Assembly: GCA_001896555.1 (NCBI GenBank)
Contig: MPOS01000014.1
Span: 1 to 64,000, forward strand
Source: Candidatus Phosphitivorax anaerolimi
GTDB taxonomy: Bacteria; Desulfobacterota; Desulfomonilia; UBA1062
Reading direction: 5' to 3'
Length of the DNA stretch: 64,000 bases
Below, in pieces: positions 16,019 to 23,649 of the stretch (position 1 is its first letter; each line of letters begins with the position of its first letter). A program made the position numbers and the translations under genes. The notes under the pieces are model-generated. The model did no database searches, was not told the DNA's origin, and saw only the letters and a program-made list of their open reading frames with translations.

Positions 16019-18259
16019 ATGGGACAGTGGCACACGACCGGATGCGTACTCTGCGCACAGAACTGCGGCCTTAAAGTCCTTGTTGAGGACAACCGGATCG
16101 TCAAGGTCAGGGGAGACAAGGAAAACCCGAGGAGCAGGGGGTATGTCTGCCGCAAGGGCCTGAATATCGCCTATTACCAGTATCATGCGCAGCGGCTGAC
16201 CCATCCGCTGAAAAGGGTCGGCGATCGATTCGAAAGGATATCCTGGGATCAGGCGATTCAGGAGATCGCTGAAAGGCTTGCGGATATCGTAGGCAAACAC
16301 GGCCCGAGGTCCTTTGCCTACATGGGTGGAGGCGGGCAAGGCTGCCATTTCGAGGCGGCGTTCGGGGTCCGTCTCCTGCGCGCGCTCGGCTCTCGTTATC
16401 ACTACAGCGCCCTCGGACAGGAGCTGACCGGCATCTTCTGGGCGCATGGCCGGATGACGGGCCGCCAGTATCTCTTTACCATTCCCGACGAAGAGAGGAC
16501 CGAGATGCTCCTGGCCATCGGATGGAACGGCATGCAGTCGCACCAGATGCCCAGGGCCCCGCTCGTGCTCAAGGAGATCGCCAAAGACCCGGACAGGCTC
16601 CTGGTGGTCATCGACCCGCGCAGGTCCGAAACCGCAGAAATCGCCGACATCCACCTTGCCCTCAGGCCCGGGACCGATGCACTCCTGGCACGGGCCATGA
16701 TCGCTATCATTCTCGACGAGGGGTGGTACGACAGGGAGTATATCGAAACCCATGTCACCGGCTTCGATGAAATCGTTCCCTGGTTTGCCGGCTTTGATGC
16801 GAAGGAGGCCATTCGGGTGTGCGGCCTCGACTATGGAGCGGTAAAAGAGGTGTGCCGGGAGCTCGGGAGGCGGAAATGGTCCATGCACACCGATCTGGGC
16901 GTCTTCATGAACCGGCACAGCACGGCCGCAACCTATCTGTATCTCATCCTCACGGGCATCTGCGGACGGATCTGCACTCCCGGAGGAAACATCATCCCCG
17001 GGCATCTCATGCCCATCGGCGCCCACTCGGACGAGCGCGATCCCAAGACATGGCGCACCGTGGCAACCGGATTCCCCGCGCTCATGGGTGTATTTCCGCC
17101 CAACGTCATGCCCGAGGAGATCATGAGCGACCATCCTCAGAGGCTCCGGGCCGTTTTGTGCAGCCAGTCGAACCCGCTTCGCTCCTACGCGGACACGGCA
17201 GCATACGAGAAGGCCTTCAGGAAGCTCGACCTCCTGGTCACCTGCGAGCTCGCCATGACCGAAACCGCCGTCCTGTCGCACTACATCCTGCCGGCACGCT
17301 CCGGCTACGAATCCTGGGATGGGACCTTCTTCCCCTGGACCTTTCCTGAGATCTATTTCCAGATGCGCCGGCCCATCGTAGAGCCCGTGGGCGAGCCCCT
17401 GGAGGTGAGCCAGATCATGGTCCGTCTCGCAGAGAGGCTCGGAATCATCCCCGGCATACCCGATTCGCTTCATCGGGCGGCCGGGACCGATCGCATGGCC
17501 TTCGGCATGGAGCTGATAAACTATGTGGGGCAGGAACCGGCCGCACTGAAGAACATGCCCTTCATCCTCGCAAAGACCCTGGGAGAGAAGATGGGTTCCG
17601 CAAACCTGGCGGCTCTGTGGGGTCTGCTGCAGGTTGCGCCGAAGGGCTTCCGCAGGGCCGCGGCCAGGGCAGGCTTCAAATCCGGCCCTGCTTTGGGCGA
17701 GGAGCTCTTCCAGGCCATTTGCGACCACCCCGAAGGGCTCATCATCGGACGGTGCGATGTGGGGAACAACTTCGAGAACATCCGCACCGAAGACGGGAAG
17801 GTGAACCTCCACATCCCCGAGATGGAGCAGTGGGTCAGGAGCATTGATGCACAGTCCGAGGAGTCGGCGCTCAAACCCGATCCAAACTACCCGCTCATCC
17901 TGAACGCGGGAAGGCACATGAGCATGAACGCCAACACCCTCATGCGAGACCCCTCATGGAACGACGGGCTCAGGGCATGCACCCTCGCCATGAACCCGGC
18001 CGATGCAGAACGCCTGAACCTCTCCGACGGTCAGCAGGTGAGGGTGATCACCGAGGCGGGCGAGGCACAGATCGAGCTCGAGGTCACAGACCGGGTGCGC
18101 GAAGGTCAGGTCATCATCCCTCACGGATTCGGCCTGATGTATGAAGGCAGGACCTACGGGGTAAACGTCAACCGGCTCACCCTCAGCACGCACCGCGACA
18201 GGTTCGCAGCGACACCGCTGCACCGTTATGTCCCGTGCAGGGTCGAGCCGGTGATATGA
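16019..18259 (+). CDS. Molybdopterin-dependent oxidoreductase, 4Fe-4S type (DMSO reductase superfamily)
   Basis: The 746-residue protein begins with a 4Fe-4S motif, cysteines 9, 12, 16 and 44, then the molybdopterin-binding domains. It ends with a dinucleotide-binding domain (about 620-740, with LILNAGRHMSMNANTLMRD and VEVTDRVREGQVIIPHG). No Tat or Sec signal is visible, so it should stay in the cytoplasm. The region where formate dehydrogenases carry the Sec or Cys metal ligand (near residue 140) reads SALGQELTGIFWAHGRM, with no Cys or Sec there, so it is not a standard formate dehydrogenase. It has a good AGGGGAGGAG site. No electron-transfer subunit sits beside it. Substrate unknown. Confidence 0.85.
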   Translation: MGQWHTTGCVLCAQNCGLKVLVEDNRIVKVRGDKENPRSRGYVCRKGLNIAYYQYHAQRLTHPLKRVGDRFERISWDQAIQEIAERLADIVGKHGPRSFAYMGGGGQGCHFEAAFGVRLLRALGSRYHYSALGQELTGIFWAHGRMTGRQYLFTIPDEERTEMLLAIGWNGMQSHQMPRAPLVLKEIAKDPDRLLVVIDPRRSETAEIADIHLALRPGTDALLARAMIAIILDEGWYDREYIETHVTGFDEIVPWFAGFDAKEAIRVCGLDYGAVKEVCRELGRRKWSMHTDLGVFMNRHSTAATYLYLILTGICGRICTPGGNIIPGHLMPIGAHSDERDPKTWRTVATGFPALMGVFPPNVMPEEIMSDHPQRLRAVLCSQSNPLRSYADTAAYEKAFRKLDLLVTCELAMTETAVLSHYILPARSGYESWDGTFFPWTFPEIYFQMRRPIVEPVGEPLEVSQIMVRLAERLGIIPGIPDSLHRAAGTDRMAFGMELINYVGQEPAALKNMPFILAKTLGEKMGSANLAALWGLLQVAPKGFRRAAARAGFKSGPALGEELFQAICDHPEGLIIGRCDVGNNFENIRTEDGKVNLHIPEMEQWVRSIDAQSEESALKPDPNYPLILNAGRHMSMNANTLMRDPSWNDGLRACTLAMNPADAERLNLSDGQQVRVITEAGEAQIELEVTDRVREGQVIIPHGFGLMYEGRTYGVNVNRLTLSTHRDRFAATPLHRYVPCRVEPVI

Positions 18260-18762
18260 CGGCGGGAAAGCGGTCTTAAAGGCTTCTCCTGAGCAGAAGG
18301 GCCCCATGCGGCTTTTATTAAGGGTCCTGTTTCCGCGGACTTGCAAGCTCACGGAAACGCTGCAGAACAGGCCCCGGCGCTGAGAAAAGCGAGCCCGTCT
18401 GCATACTGCCTCGGCACAGCAGGAAGATGAGGCCGGCTGCTTTACCGCCGTCGCCACAGTCACCGCCAGGAGCGTGCCTGGCATCCGGCCGGGCAGGGCG
18501 CCGGGATGAGGATATCCGCCGATCCGGATGAAAACCTGTTTCCCTTCAATGTCCTGCCAGACCGATCGGTAGTATGATCTTACGATCTGATCAGAAATGA
18601 TGGTGACTCGAAGACGTGATTCGGGGTATAAAAACAGCTGTATCCCCGCGCACGCGGTTGAACCTCGCCTTCCCGCCGGTATTCTCGCCACTGCATGGTA
18701 TAAGTGATTGTTATTATGAGAGTTACTATCGCCTAATTTCTTATGAAAAGGAGGAAAAGGTT
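18260..18762 (+). other. Intergenic region before the 5'-nucleotidase gene
   Basis: Around 500 bases without a supported gene. The frame of the next gene stays open back to 18616, but that leader has no ribosome site and reads as non-protein sequence. A hairpin-forming stretch GGGGTATA...TGTATCCCC lies near 18622-18648. No known RNA or riboswitch was recognised. Confidence 0.4.
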
Positions 18763-20607
18763 ATGAAAAGGGCAAAATGGATTACACTGGCAGGCATGAT
18801 TCTCCTGGTTCTCATGGCCGGCTGCCGGTGGGCGAATGTCACCTTTACCATTCTGCACACCTCGGATGTGCATCACCATGCGAGCGGGTATGGCCCGTTC
18901 CTCGACTACACCCCGCTGGATACCACAGACAGCGATTCCATCACCGGCGGCTATGCCCGGCTGGCGACCCTGATCAACCGCATCCGTGCGGAGCAGGCTG
19001 AGAAATGCATGCCAACCCTGCTCTTCGATTCGGGCGATTTCACCATGGGCACGGTATACGACCTGAGCGCCTCGGATCCCATCTCGCTGAAGTTCATAAG
19101 CATGATGGGGTACGACGCCGTGACCCTGGGCAACCACGAGTTCGACTGGTCGCCCTCAGGGCTGGCCATGATGCTGGCTAACGGCGCAGCAGGCGGGTTC
19201 AACGTGCCCGTGGTGGCATCGAACATCGTGATACCCGAAGGCAATCCCCTGCAGGCGATCAAGGATGCCGGCATCATTGTGGAAAAGAAGATCATCGAGT
19301 ATCCTCCCTACGGCGTCAGGGTGGGCATCCTGGGCATCATGGGCAGAGACGCCGACTCCAAGGCACCGGTGGCGGCGCCGGTCACCTTCAACCACGACTA
19401 TGCCGCGATCAAGCGGCAGGTGGACGACCTGAGAAAGAAAGACGGCGTCCAGCTCGTGATCGTTCTGTCCCACGGCGGGGTCGATAGCGGCGGCACCGGA
19501 GACGACGCGGATCTGGCGGCCAAGGTCAGGGGCATCGACATCATCGCCTCGGGGCACTACCACACCGCGACCGCCGATGCGCTGGTCGTGGGCGATCCGG
19601 GCACGATCATCTTCTCGCCCGGCGAATACGGCGAGTATCTCGGCAGGCTCGACATCACCTACAACGTGCTCCTGCGCAAGGTGGTAAATACCAAGTTCAC
19701 CCTCATTCCCGTAGACGACACCGTGCCCGGCGACCCGGCGGTCCAGGCCATGGTGGAGGCGTATCACGCATCCATGAACGCAAACCTCGCCCCGCTGGGC
19801 GTCACCCTGGAAGGGCCTATCTCCCAGACGGACTTCGCCCTGGAGCTCGCAGCCCTTCAGGAGACCGGGCTCGGGAACCTCGCGGCTGACTCCATCAGGG
19901 CCGTTGCCAGTTCCCTGGCCCCGCTCAACGACGGGAACCCCTGCGACTTCAGCGTGGTGGCGAGCGGCGTCATCCGCGACAATATCTACCCGGGCACCAC
20001 GGGCTTTATCACCTTTGCCGACATCTACAACGTGCTGCCCCTGGGGATCTCGCCGGACACCACCCAGCCGGTGCCCGGATATCCGCTCATGTCCGTGTAC
20101 GTAACCGCGGGCGATCTCAGGAATATCTGTGAGGCGGCCCTGACGGTCGCGCCCGCTATCGGATCGGACTTCTACCTGAACTTCTCGGGCCTCAAGGTGG
20201 ACTACGACCCGGCGTATGCGCCGTACTACCAGGGCGTCAGGGGTGTAGCGCTCTATGATCCGGCGGATACCTTCTGCCTGGGTGAGGCGACACCGCTCGA
20301 TCTCACAGATGAAGAGACGGTCTACCACTGCGTGGTGGACCTCTATGCGCTGCAGATGATGGGCGTGGTGACCGGCATGGGCTTGCAGATCATCCCGCGG
20401 TATGCCGACGGCACCATTATCGACCCTTCCCAATATCTCGACCGCAGGATCGATGCCGGGGCCGATCCCGGTGTCCAGGAGCTCAAAGAGTGGATGGCCC
20501 TGCTCTATTTCCTGGGCGATGCATTCCCGGCCGGCGGCTACGGCATTCCGCAAGCTATCTACGGCCTGGACGGCGCCGCCCTCGGACGGATCAATATCCT
20601 GAACTGA
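18763..20607 (+). CDS. Lipoprotein 5'-nucleotidase/metallophosphatase (UshA family)
   Basis: A secreted two-domain hydrolase that removes phosphate from nucleotides or nucleotide sugars. Starting at the ATG at 18763, behind an AAGGAGG site, gives 614 residues. The N-terminus is a lipoprotein signal with lipobox LMAGC, so the protein should be anchored by a lipid at the membrane. The metallophosphatase domain (about 28-290) has the metal-binding motifs LHTSDVHHH, FDSGDF, LGNHEFDW, LSHGG and ASGHYHT. The C-terminal nucleotide-binding domain (about 350-570) has GLGNLAADSIRAV. It stands alone between long spacers. Substrate range is not readable from sequence. Confidence 0.9.
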   Translation: MKRAKWITLAGMILLVLMAGCRWANVTFTILHTSDVHHHASGYGPFLDYTPLDTTDSDSITGGYARLATLINRIRAEQAEKCMPTLLFDSGDFTMGTVYDLSASDPISLKFISMMGYDAVTLGNHEFDWSPSGLAMMLANGAAGGFNVPVVASNIVIPEGNPLQAIKDAGIIVEKKIIEYPPYGVRVGILGIMGRDADSKAPVAAPVTFNHDYAAIKRQVDDLRKKDGVQLVIVLSHGGVDSGGTGDDADLAAKVRGIDIIASGHYHTATADALVVGDPGTIIFSPGEYGEYLGRLDITYNVLLRKVVNTKFTLIPVDDTVPGDPAVQAMVEAYHASMNANLAPLGVTLEGPISQTDFALELAALQETGLGNLAADSIRAVASSLAPLNDGNPCDFSVVASGVIRDNIYPGTTGFITFADIYNVLPLGISPDTTQPVPGYPLMSVYVTAGDLRNICEAALTVAPAIGSDFYLNFSGLKVDYDPAYAPYYQGVRGVALYDPADTFCLGEATPLDLTDEETVYHCVVDLYALQMMGVVTGMGLQIIPRYADGTIIDPSQYLDRRIDAGADPGVQELKEWMALLYFLGDAFPAGGYGIPQAIYGLDGAALGRINILN

Positions 20608-20658
20608 AACATTCACCTTGATACTACAGTGGGAATCAGCCATTGGGTCAGGTCATCA

Positions 20659-20710
20659 GGTCAGGTCTCAACATATGACACTCCCAGTGCCATAAGTTGA
20701 GACCTGACTC
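20659..20710. repeat. Palindromic REP-like repeat, imperfect copy
   Basis: The left arm contains GTCAGGTCTCAACATATGAC. The right arm (20688-20710) is its inverted copy with two changes, across a 7-base spacer. The same sequence forms the larger palindromes at 60729-60839, so this is a dispersed family. It sits just past a gene end, a usual place for REP-type repeats. Confidence 0.75.
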
Positions 20711-20757
20711 AGATCCCGCGTGATCCCAATCCCTGACCCCGATCATGCGTAAAAAAA

Positions 20758-20803
20758 CCGGCCTTTCCCCTTCTTCAAGGCAGCCGCTTGAAGGGGAAGG
20801 CCG
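20758..20803. terminator. Long hairpin, likely bidirectional terminator
   Basis: Arms of 18 bases (within 20758-20779 and 20786-20803) pair as CCGGCCTT/CCCCTTC with GAAGGGG/AAGGCCGG. Seven A precede it, giving a T-run on the minus strand; the plus strand has GGATTTTG after it. It most likely ends the nucleotidase transcript and insulates fdhE. Confidence 0.7.
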
Positions 20804-20866
20804 GGGATTTTGTCAAGGGCGAGGACGCTGCTTGACACATCTGTGGATATTCCCTAAGGTTCGGAT

Positions 20867-21574
20867 ATGGACTGGGATGCGATACGCAGGAAATACACGG
20901 AAGATGCCCACAGCATCGACAAGGCCCGAAAGATCCATGCAGCGGTGACGGAAAAGGTCCGGGGGCTTCAGATCCCTCCTGCGGATACCCCGCTCTCTCC
21001 GCGGGGAGTCATTCCGGCCCTTCCCTACGAGCTCCTGGCAGAGGTCTTGAGGGAGGTATGGGCGGAGCTCATGGGCGGCGAGCCCGGCGTGGACCTGGAA
21101 AAGGCCCTGCGGGCGTTTGCCGCTGACGAGCCCTTCCCTGAAGAACAGCACGATGCCTTGGGGGAGCTGCTGATGTTTCTGCGTCCCGCTATGACCGGAT
21201 ACCTCGCTCGACTCCGGGAGAAGAACGAGGGGCCCCAGGAAGCCGGGGCATCCACCGGGAGCTGTCCCTTCTGCGGTACCTACCCGAGGATGGCATTCGA
21301 TTCCGAGGCATCCCGCGAGCTCGCCTGCCTGCTGTGCGGAAAGCAGTGGAGGTTTCGGAGGATCGGATGCCCGTTCTGCGGCAACAACGATCACGAGACC
21401 TTGGGATATTTCGAGGTGGAAGGGATAGAGGGCGTGCGCGTCCAGTACTGCTCTGAGTGCAAACACTACCTCAAGGTGTTCGATACCAGAAAGCGCGCGG
21501 TCCGCGATGCCGAGACCGAAGATGTTCTCAGCCTCGATCTGGACGCCGCTGCAAAGGAAGAGGGATACCTCTGA
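20867..21574 (+). CDS. fdhE: Formate dehydrogenase accessory protein FdhE
   Basis: FdhE is a cytoplasmic rubredoxin-like protein that helps mature Tat-exported respiratory formate dehydrogenases. The 235-residue protein has four CxxC pairs in its C-terminal half: CPFCGTYP, CLLCGKQW, CPFCGNND and CSECKHYLK. They are the expected metal-binding knuckles. The N-terminal half is helical and acidic. The start has only a weak AAGG upstream. The neighbouring minus-strand genes encode the Tat translocase; no formate dehydrogenase structural gene lies in this window. Confidence 0.9.
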   Translation: MDWDAIRRKYTEDAHSIDKARKIHAAVTEKVRGLQIPPADTPLSPRGVIPALPYELLAEVLREVWAELMGGEPGVDLEKALRAFAADEPFPEEQHDALGELLMFLRPAMTGYLARLREKNEGPQEAGASTGSCPFCGTYPRMAFDSEASRELACLLCGKQWRFRRIGCPFCGNNDHETLGYFEVEGIEGVRVQYCSECKHYLKVFDTRKRAVRDAETEDVLSLDLDAAAKEEGYL

Positions 21575-21611
21575 TCCGCCTCTCTCACACCCCGCCTTCG
21601 CAGACGGGCGT

Positions 21612-22373
21612 CTACTCCCCGCTCTTCTTCTCTACGACGCGAGTGACCCAGATACTTATCTCGTAGAGTATGAGCAGGGGTATGGCGAGCATGATCTGGC
21701 TGATCACGTCGGGCGGGGTCAGGATCGCCGCCATCACGAACACGATGAGGATGGCGTATTTCCGGCTCTTCGTGAGCCTCTGCGGGCTTACGAGCCCCAT
21801 CTTGGCGAGGAAGAACATGATCACCGGCAGCTCGAAGCAAACCCCGAAGGCCAGCATGAGCTTCATCACGAGCCCGAGGTATTCCTTCATGGTGGGCATG
21901 GCCGCGATGCTCTCCGTCTGGAAGCCCAGGAAGAACATGAACCCGTACGGGAACACCACGAAGTAGGCGAAGCTCACCCCTGCGAGGAAGAACAAGGTTG
22001 CCACGAGCATGAAGGGGATCACATACCGCCTTTCGTTCGGATAGAGGCCCGGCATGACGAACTTCCAGATCTGGTAGAAGATCACAGGGGTGGCCAGTAT
22101 CAGACCGGCGAAAAAGGCCACCTTGAGGTAGGTGATGAACGCCTCGGGCAGGGAGGTGTAGATCATCCGGCTGTTTTCCGGCAGAACCTTGGCCAGAGGC
22201 CACACCAGAAACTCGAAGATCCGCTCCTTGAATGCATAGGTCGCCACAAAGCCCACGGCCACGGCGATGATGCATTTGATGAGCCGCCAGCGAAGCTCCT
22301 CGAGATGCTCGTGGATGGGGAGCTTCTCCTCTTCCACCGTGCTGAGCTCTTCAGCTCTGCTGTCCTTTTCCAC
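21612..22373 (-). CDS. tatC: Sec-independent protein translocase TatC
   Basis: TatC is the receptor for twin-arginine signal peptides in the inner membrane. The 253-residue protein has six hydrophobic segments. The N-terminal helix motif HEHLEELRWRLIKC includes the glutamate that contacts the signal peptide. FYQIWKFVMPGLYPNERRY is the conserved first cytoplasmic/periplasmic loop region, and FELPVIMFFL marks a late helix. It follows tatB by four bases and ends facing fdhE. Confidence 0.97.
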   Translation of the reverse strand: MEKDSRAEELSTVEEEKLPIHEHLEELRWRLIKCIIAVAVGFVATYAFKERIFEFLVWPLAKVLPENSRMIYTSLPEAFITYLKVAFFAGLILATPVIFYQIWKFVMPGLYPNERRYVIPFMLVATLFFLAGVSFAYFVVFPYGFMFFLGFQTESIAAMPTMKEYLGLVMKLMLAFGVCFELPVIMFFLAKMGLVSPQRLTKSRKYAILIVFVMAAILTPPDVISQIMLAIPLLILYEISIWVTRVVEKKSGE

Positions 22374-22377
22374 CCTG

Positions 22378-22722
22378 CTATCCCTCTATCTCACCGGGAC
22401 GGTAGGCAATGGGGTCGTCTCCGGTCTTGGATTCCCCCGAGGATGATTCCCCTTTGTCTGAAGGACGTTCCTGCTCAAGAGGCTTGGTCTCCTCTGAGGC
22501 CGGCTCCCGGACGTCCTTTTCCGGGGCAGGCCCCGGTTCCGGTTTGGCGGGTTTTTCACGCGACGAGATATCGATCTCCCTCTTGAAGTCGTCGGTCGCG
22601 CGCTGGAACTCGCCAAGAAACTTTCCGATGGTCTTCGCCATTTCGGGAAGTTTCTTGGGACCAAGCACGATCAAGGCTACAAGAAGGATGAGAAAGAGCT
22701 CCTGACCACTGATTCCGAACAT
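22378..22722 (-). CDS. tatB: Twin-arginine translocase subunit TatB (TatA/B family)
   Basis: The 114-residue protein starts MFGISGQELFLILLVALIVLGPKKLPEM, with a short membrane helix, a hinge glycine and an amphipathic helix (about 22-55). A charged tail rich in proline, glutamate and lysine follows. The FGIS-x-x-E start and the glutamate in the helix favour TatB over TatA. I use the ATG at 22722; the frame stays open to 22785 but the extra residues do not fit the family. It is co-transcribed with tatC. Confidence 0.9.
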   Translation of the reverse strand: MFGISGQELFLILLVALIVLGPKKLPEMAKTIGKFLGEFQRATDDFKREIDISSREKPAKPEPGPAPEKDVREPASEETKPLEQERPSDKGESSSGESKTGDDPIAYRPGEIEG

Positions 22723-22824
22723 GGAAGACCATATATGTGTTTTTCTCATGGGTGTCAAATCAAAGAACGATGGGGGTTTTAGCATTTGACTAATACCCTT
22801 GAGTTACATAATCTAATCCCAGCC

Positions 22825-23649
22825 ATGCAGAGGAGGACCATAGCGCGGGAGATCCGTATGGAGGGGGTCGGCCTGCACAGCGGAGGCCGGATCACACTCT
22901 CCGTCCGCCCTGGACGGGAGGGGATCGTATTCGTGCGTGAGGGGGTGAGCATCCCGGGTACGCTGGAAAACGTGGTTGACACCCGGCTGAACACCACCCT
23001 CGGCAGCAGCGGTGCAACAGTCTCCACGGTGGAGCATTTCATGTCGGCCCTCTACGGGCTCGGCATCACGGACTGCGAGGCGGAGGTCTCAGGTGCGGAG
23101 ATGCCTGCCTTCGACGGATCCGCCCTGCCGTTTTTCTCCCTGCTCCGGGAGGCGGGTGTGCGGGACATTCCCGGAGAGGCCCCGGAGATCTGCCTGCAGC
23201 GTCCGGTCTTGATCGAGGAAGGCGATTCGTGGATCAAGGCGGATCCGGGGGTCTTCGCCATATCCTACGAGATCGAGTTTCCCTCCCGGGCCATCGGCCT
23301 GCAGCGATATTCCTACGACGGCACCGATTACGGGGGAAGGATTGCACCCGCGAGGACCTTCGGAATGCTCAGAGATGTGGAGACAATGCGGGCCGCCGGG
23401 CTGGCGCTGGGCGGAAGCCTCGAGAACGCCGTGGTCGTGGACGATGACCGCGTGCTGAACCCCGAGGGATTGCGCTTTGCAGACGAATTCGTCCGCCACA
23501 AGGTGCTCGACCTGCTGGGCGACCTCTGGCTTCTGGGCGCGCCGCTCATTGCCCGGATCAGGGCGCACCGGGCCAGCCACCGGCTCCACGTGGCCTTTGC
23601 GAAGGCCGTCCTGGATGCGGTCCGCCCGGTTGAGAGGGAGCCGTCATGA
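22825..23649 (+). CDS. lpxC: UDP-3-O-acyl-N-acetylglucosamine deacetylase LpxC
   Basis: LpxC is the zinc amidase that makes the committed step of lipid A synthesis. The protein from the ATG at 22825 has 274 residues. TVEHFMSAL holds the first zinc histidine, while VRHKVLDLLGDL holds the second histidine and the aspartate. EGVGLHSG near the start and FDGSALPF in the first domain are further signatures. The frame opens at a TTG (22786), but MQRRTIAREI is the normal family N-terminus. It overlaps ntrY by four bases. It is a little shorter than the roughly 300 residues of the E. coli enzyme. Its presence implies lipopolysaccharide. Confidence 0.96.
   Translation: MQRRTIAREIRMEGVGLHSGGRITLSVRPGREGIVFVREGVSIPGTLENVVDTRLNTTLGSSGATVSTVEHFMSALYGLGITDCEAEVSGAEMPAFDGSALPFFSLLREAGVRDIPGEAPEICLQRPVLIEEGDSWIKADPGVFAISYEIEFPSRAIGLQRYSYDGTDYGGRIAPARTFGMLRDVETMRAAGLALGGSLENAVVVDDDRVLNPEGLRFADEFVRHKVLDLLGDLWLLGAPLIARIRAHRASHRLHVAFAKAVLDAVRPVEREPS

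Noticed and set aside
16145-16153. Selenocysteine in the molybdopterin oxidoreductase
   Set aside because: The frame has no internal TGA and no SECIS-like hairpin was noticed; the enzyme simply lacks the usual ligand residue there.
15659-17917. 752-codon open frame on the minus strand
   Set aside because: It lies wholly antisense to the molybdopterin oxidoreductase and TetR genes, has no domain pattern, and reflects GC-rich codon use that suppresses stops on the other strand.
19156-20643. 495-codon minus-strand open frame
   Set aside because: Antisense shadow of the 5'-nucleotidase gene; composition is histidine/arginine/glycine-rich without structure.
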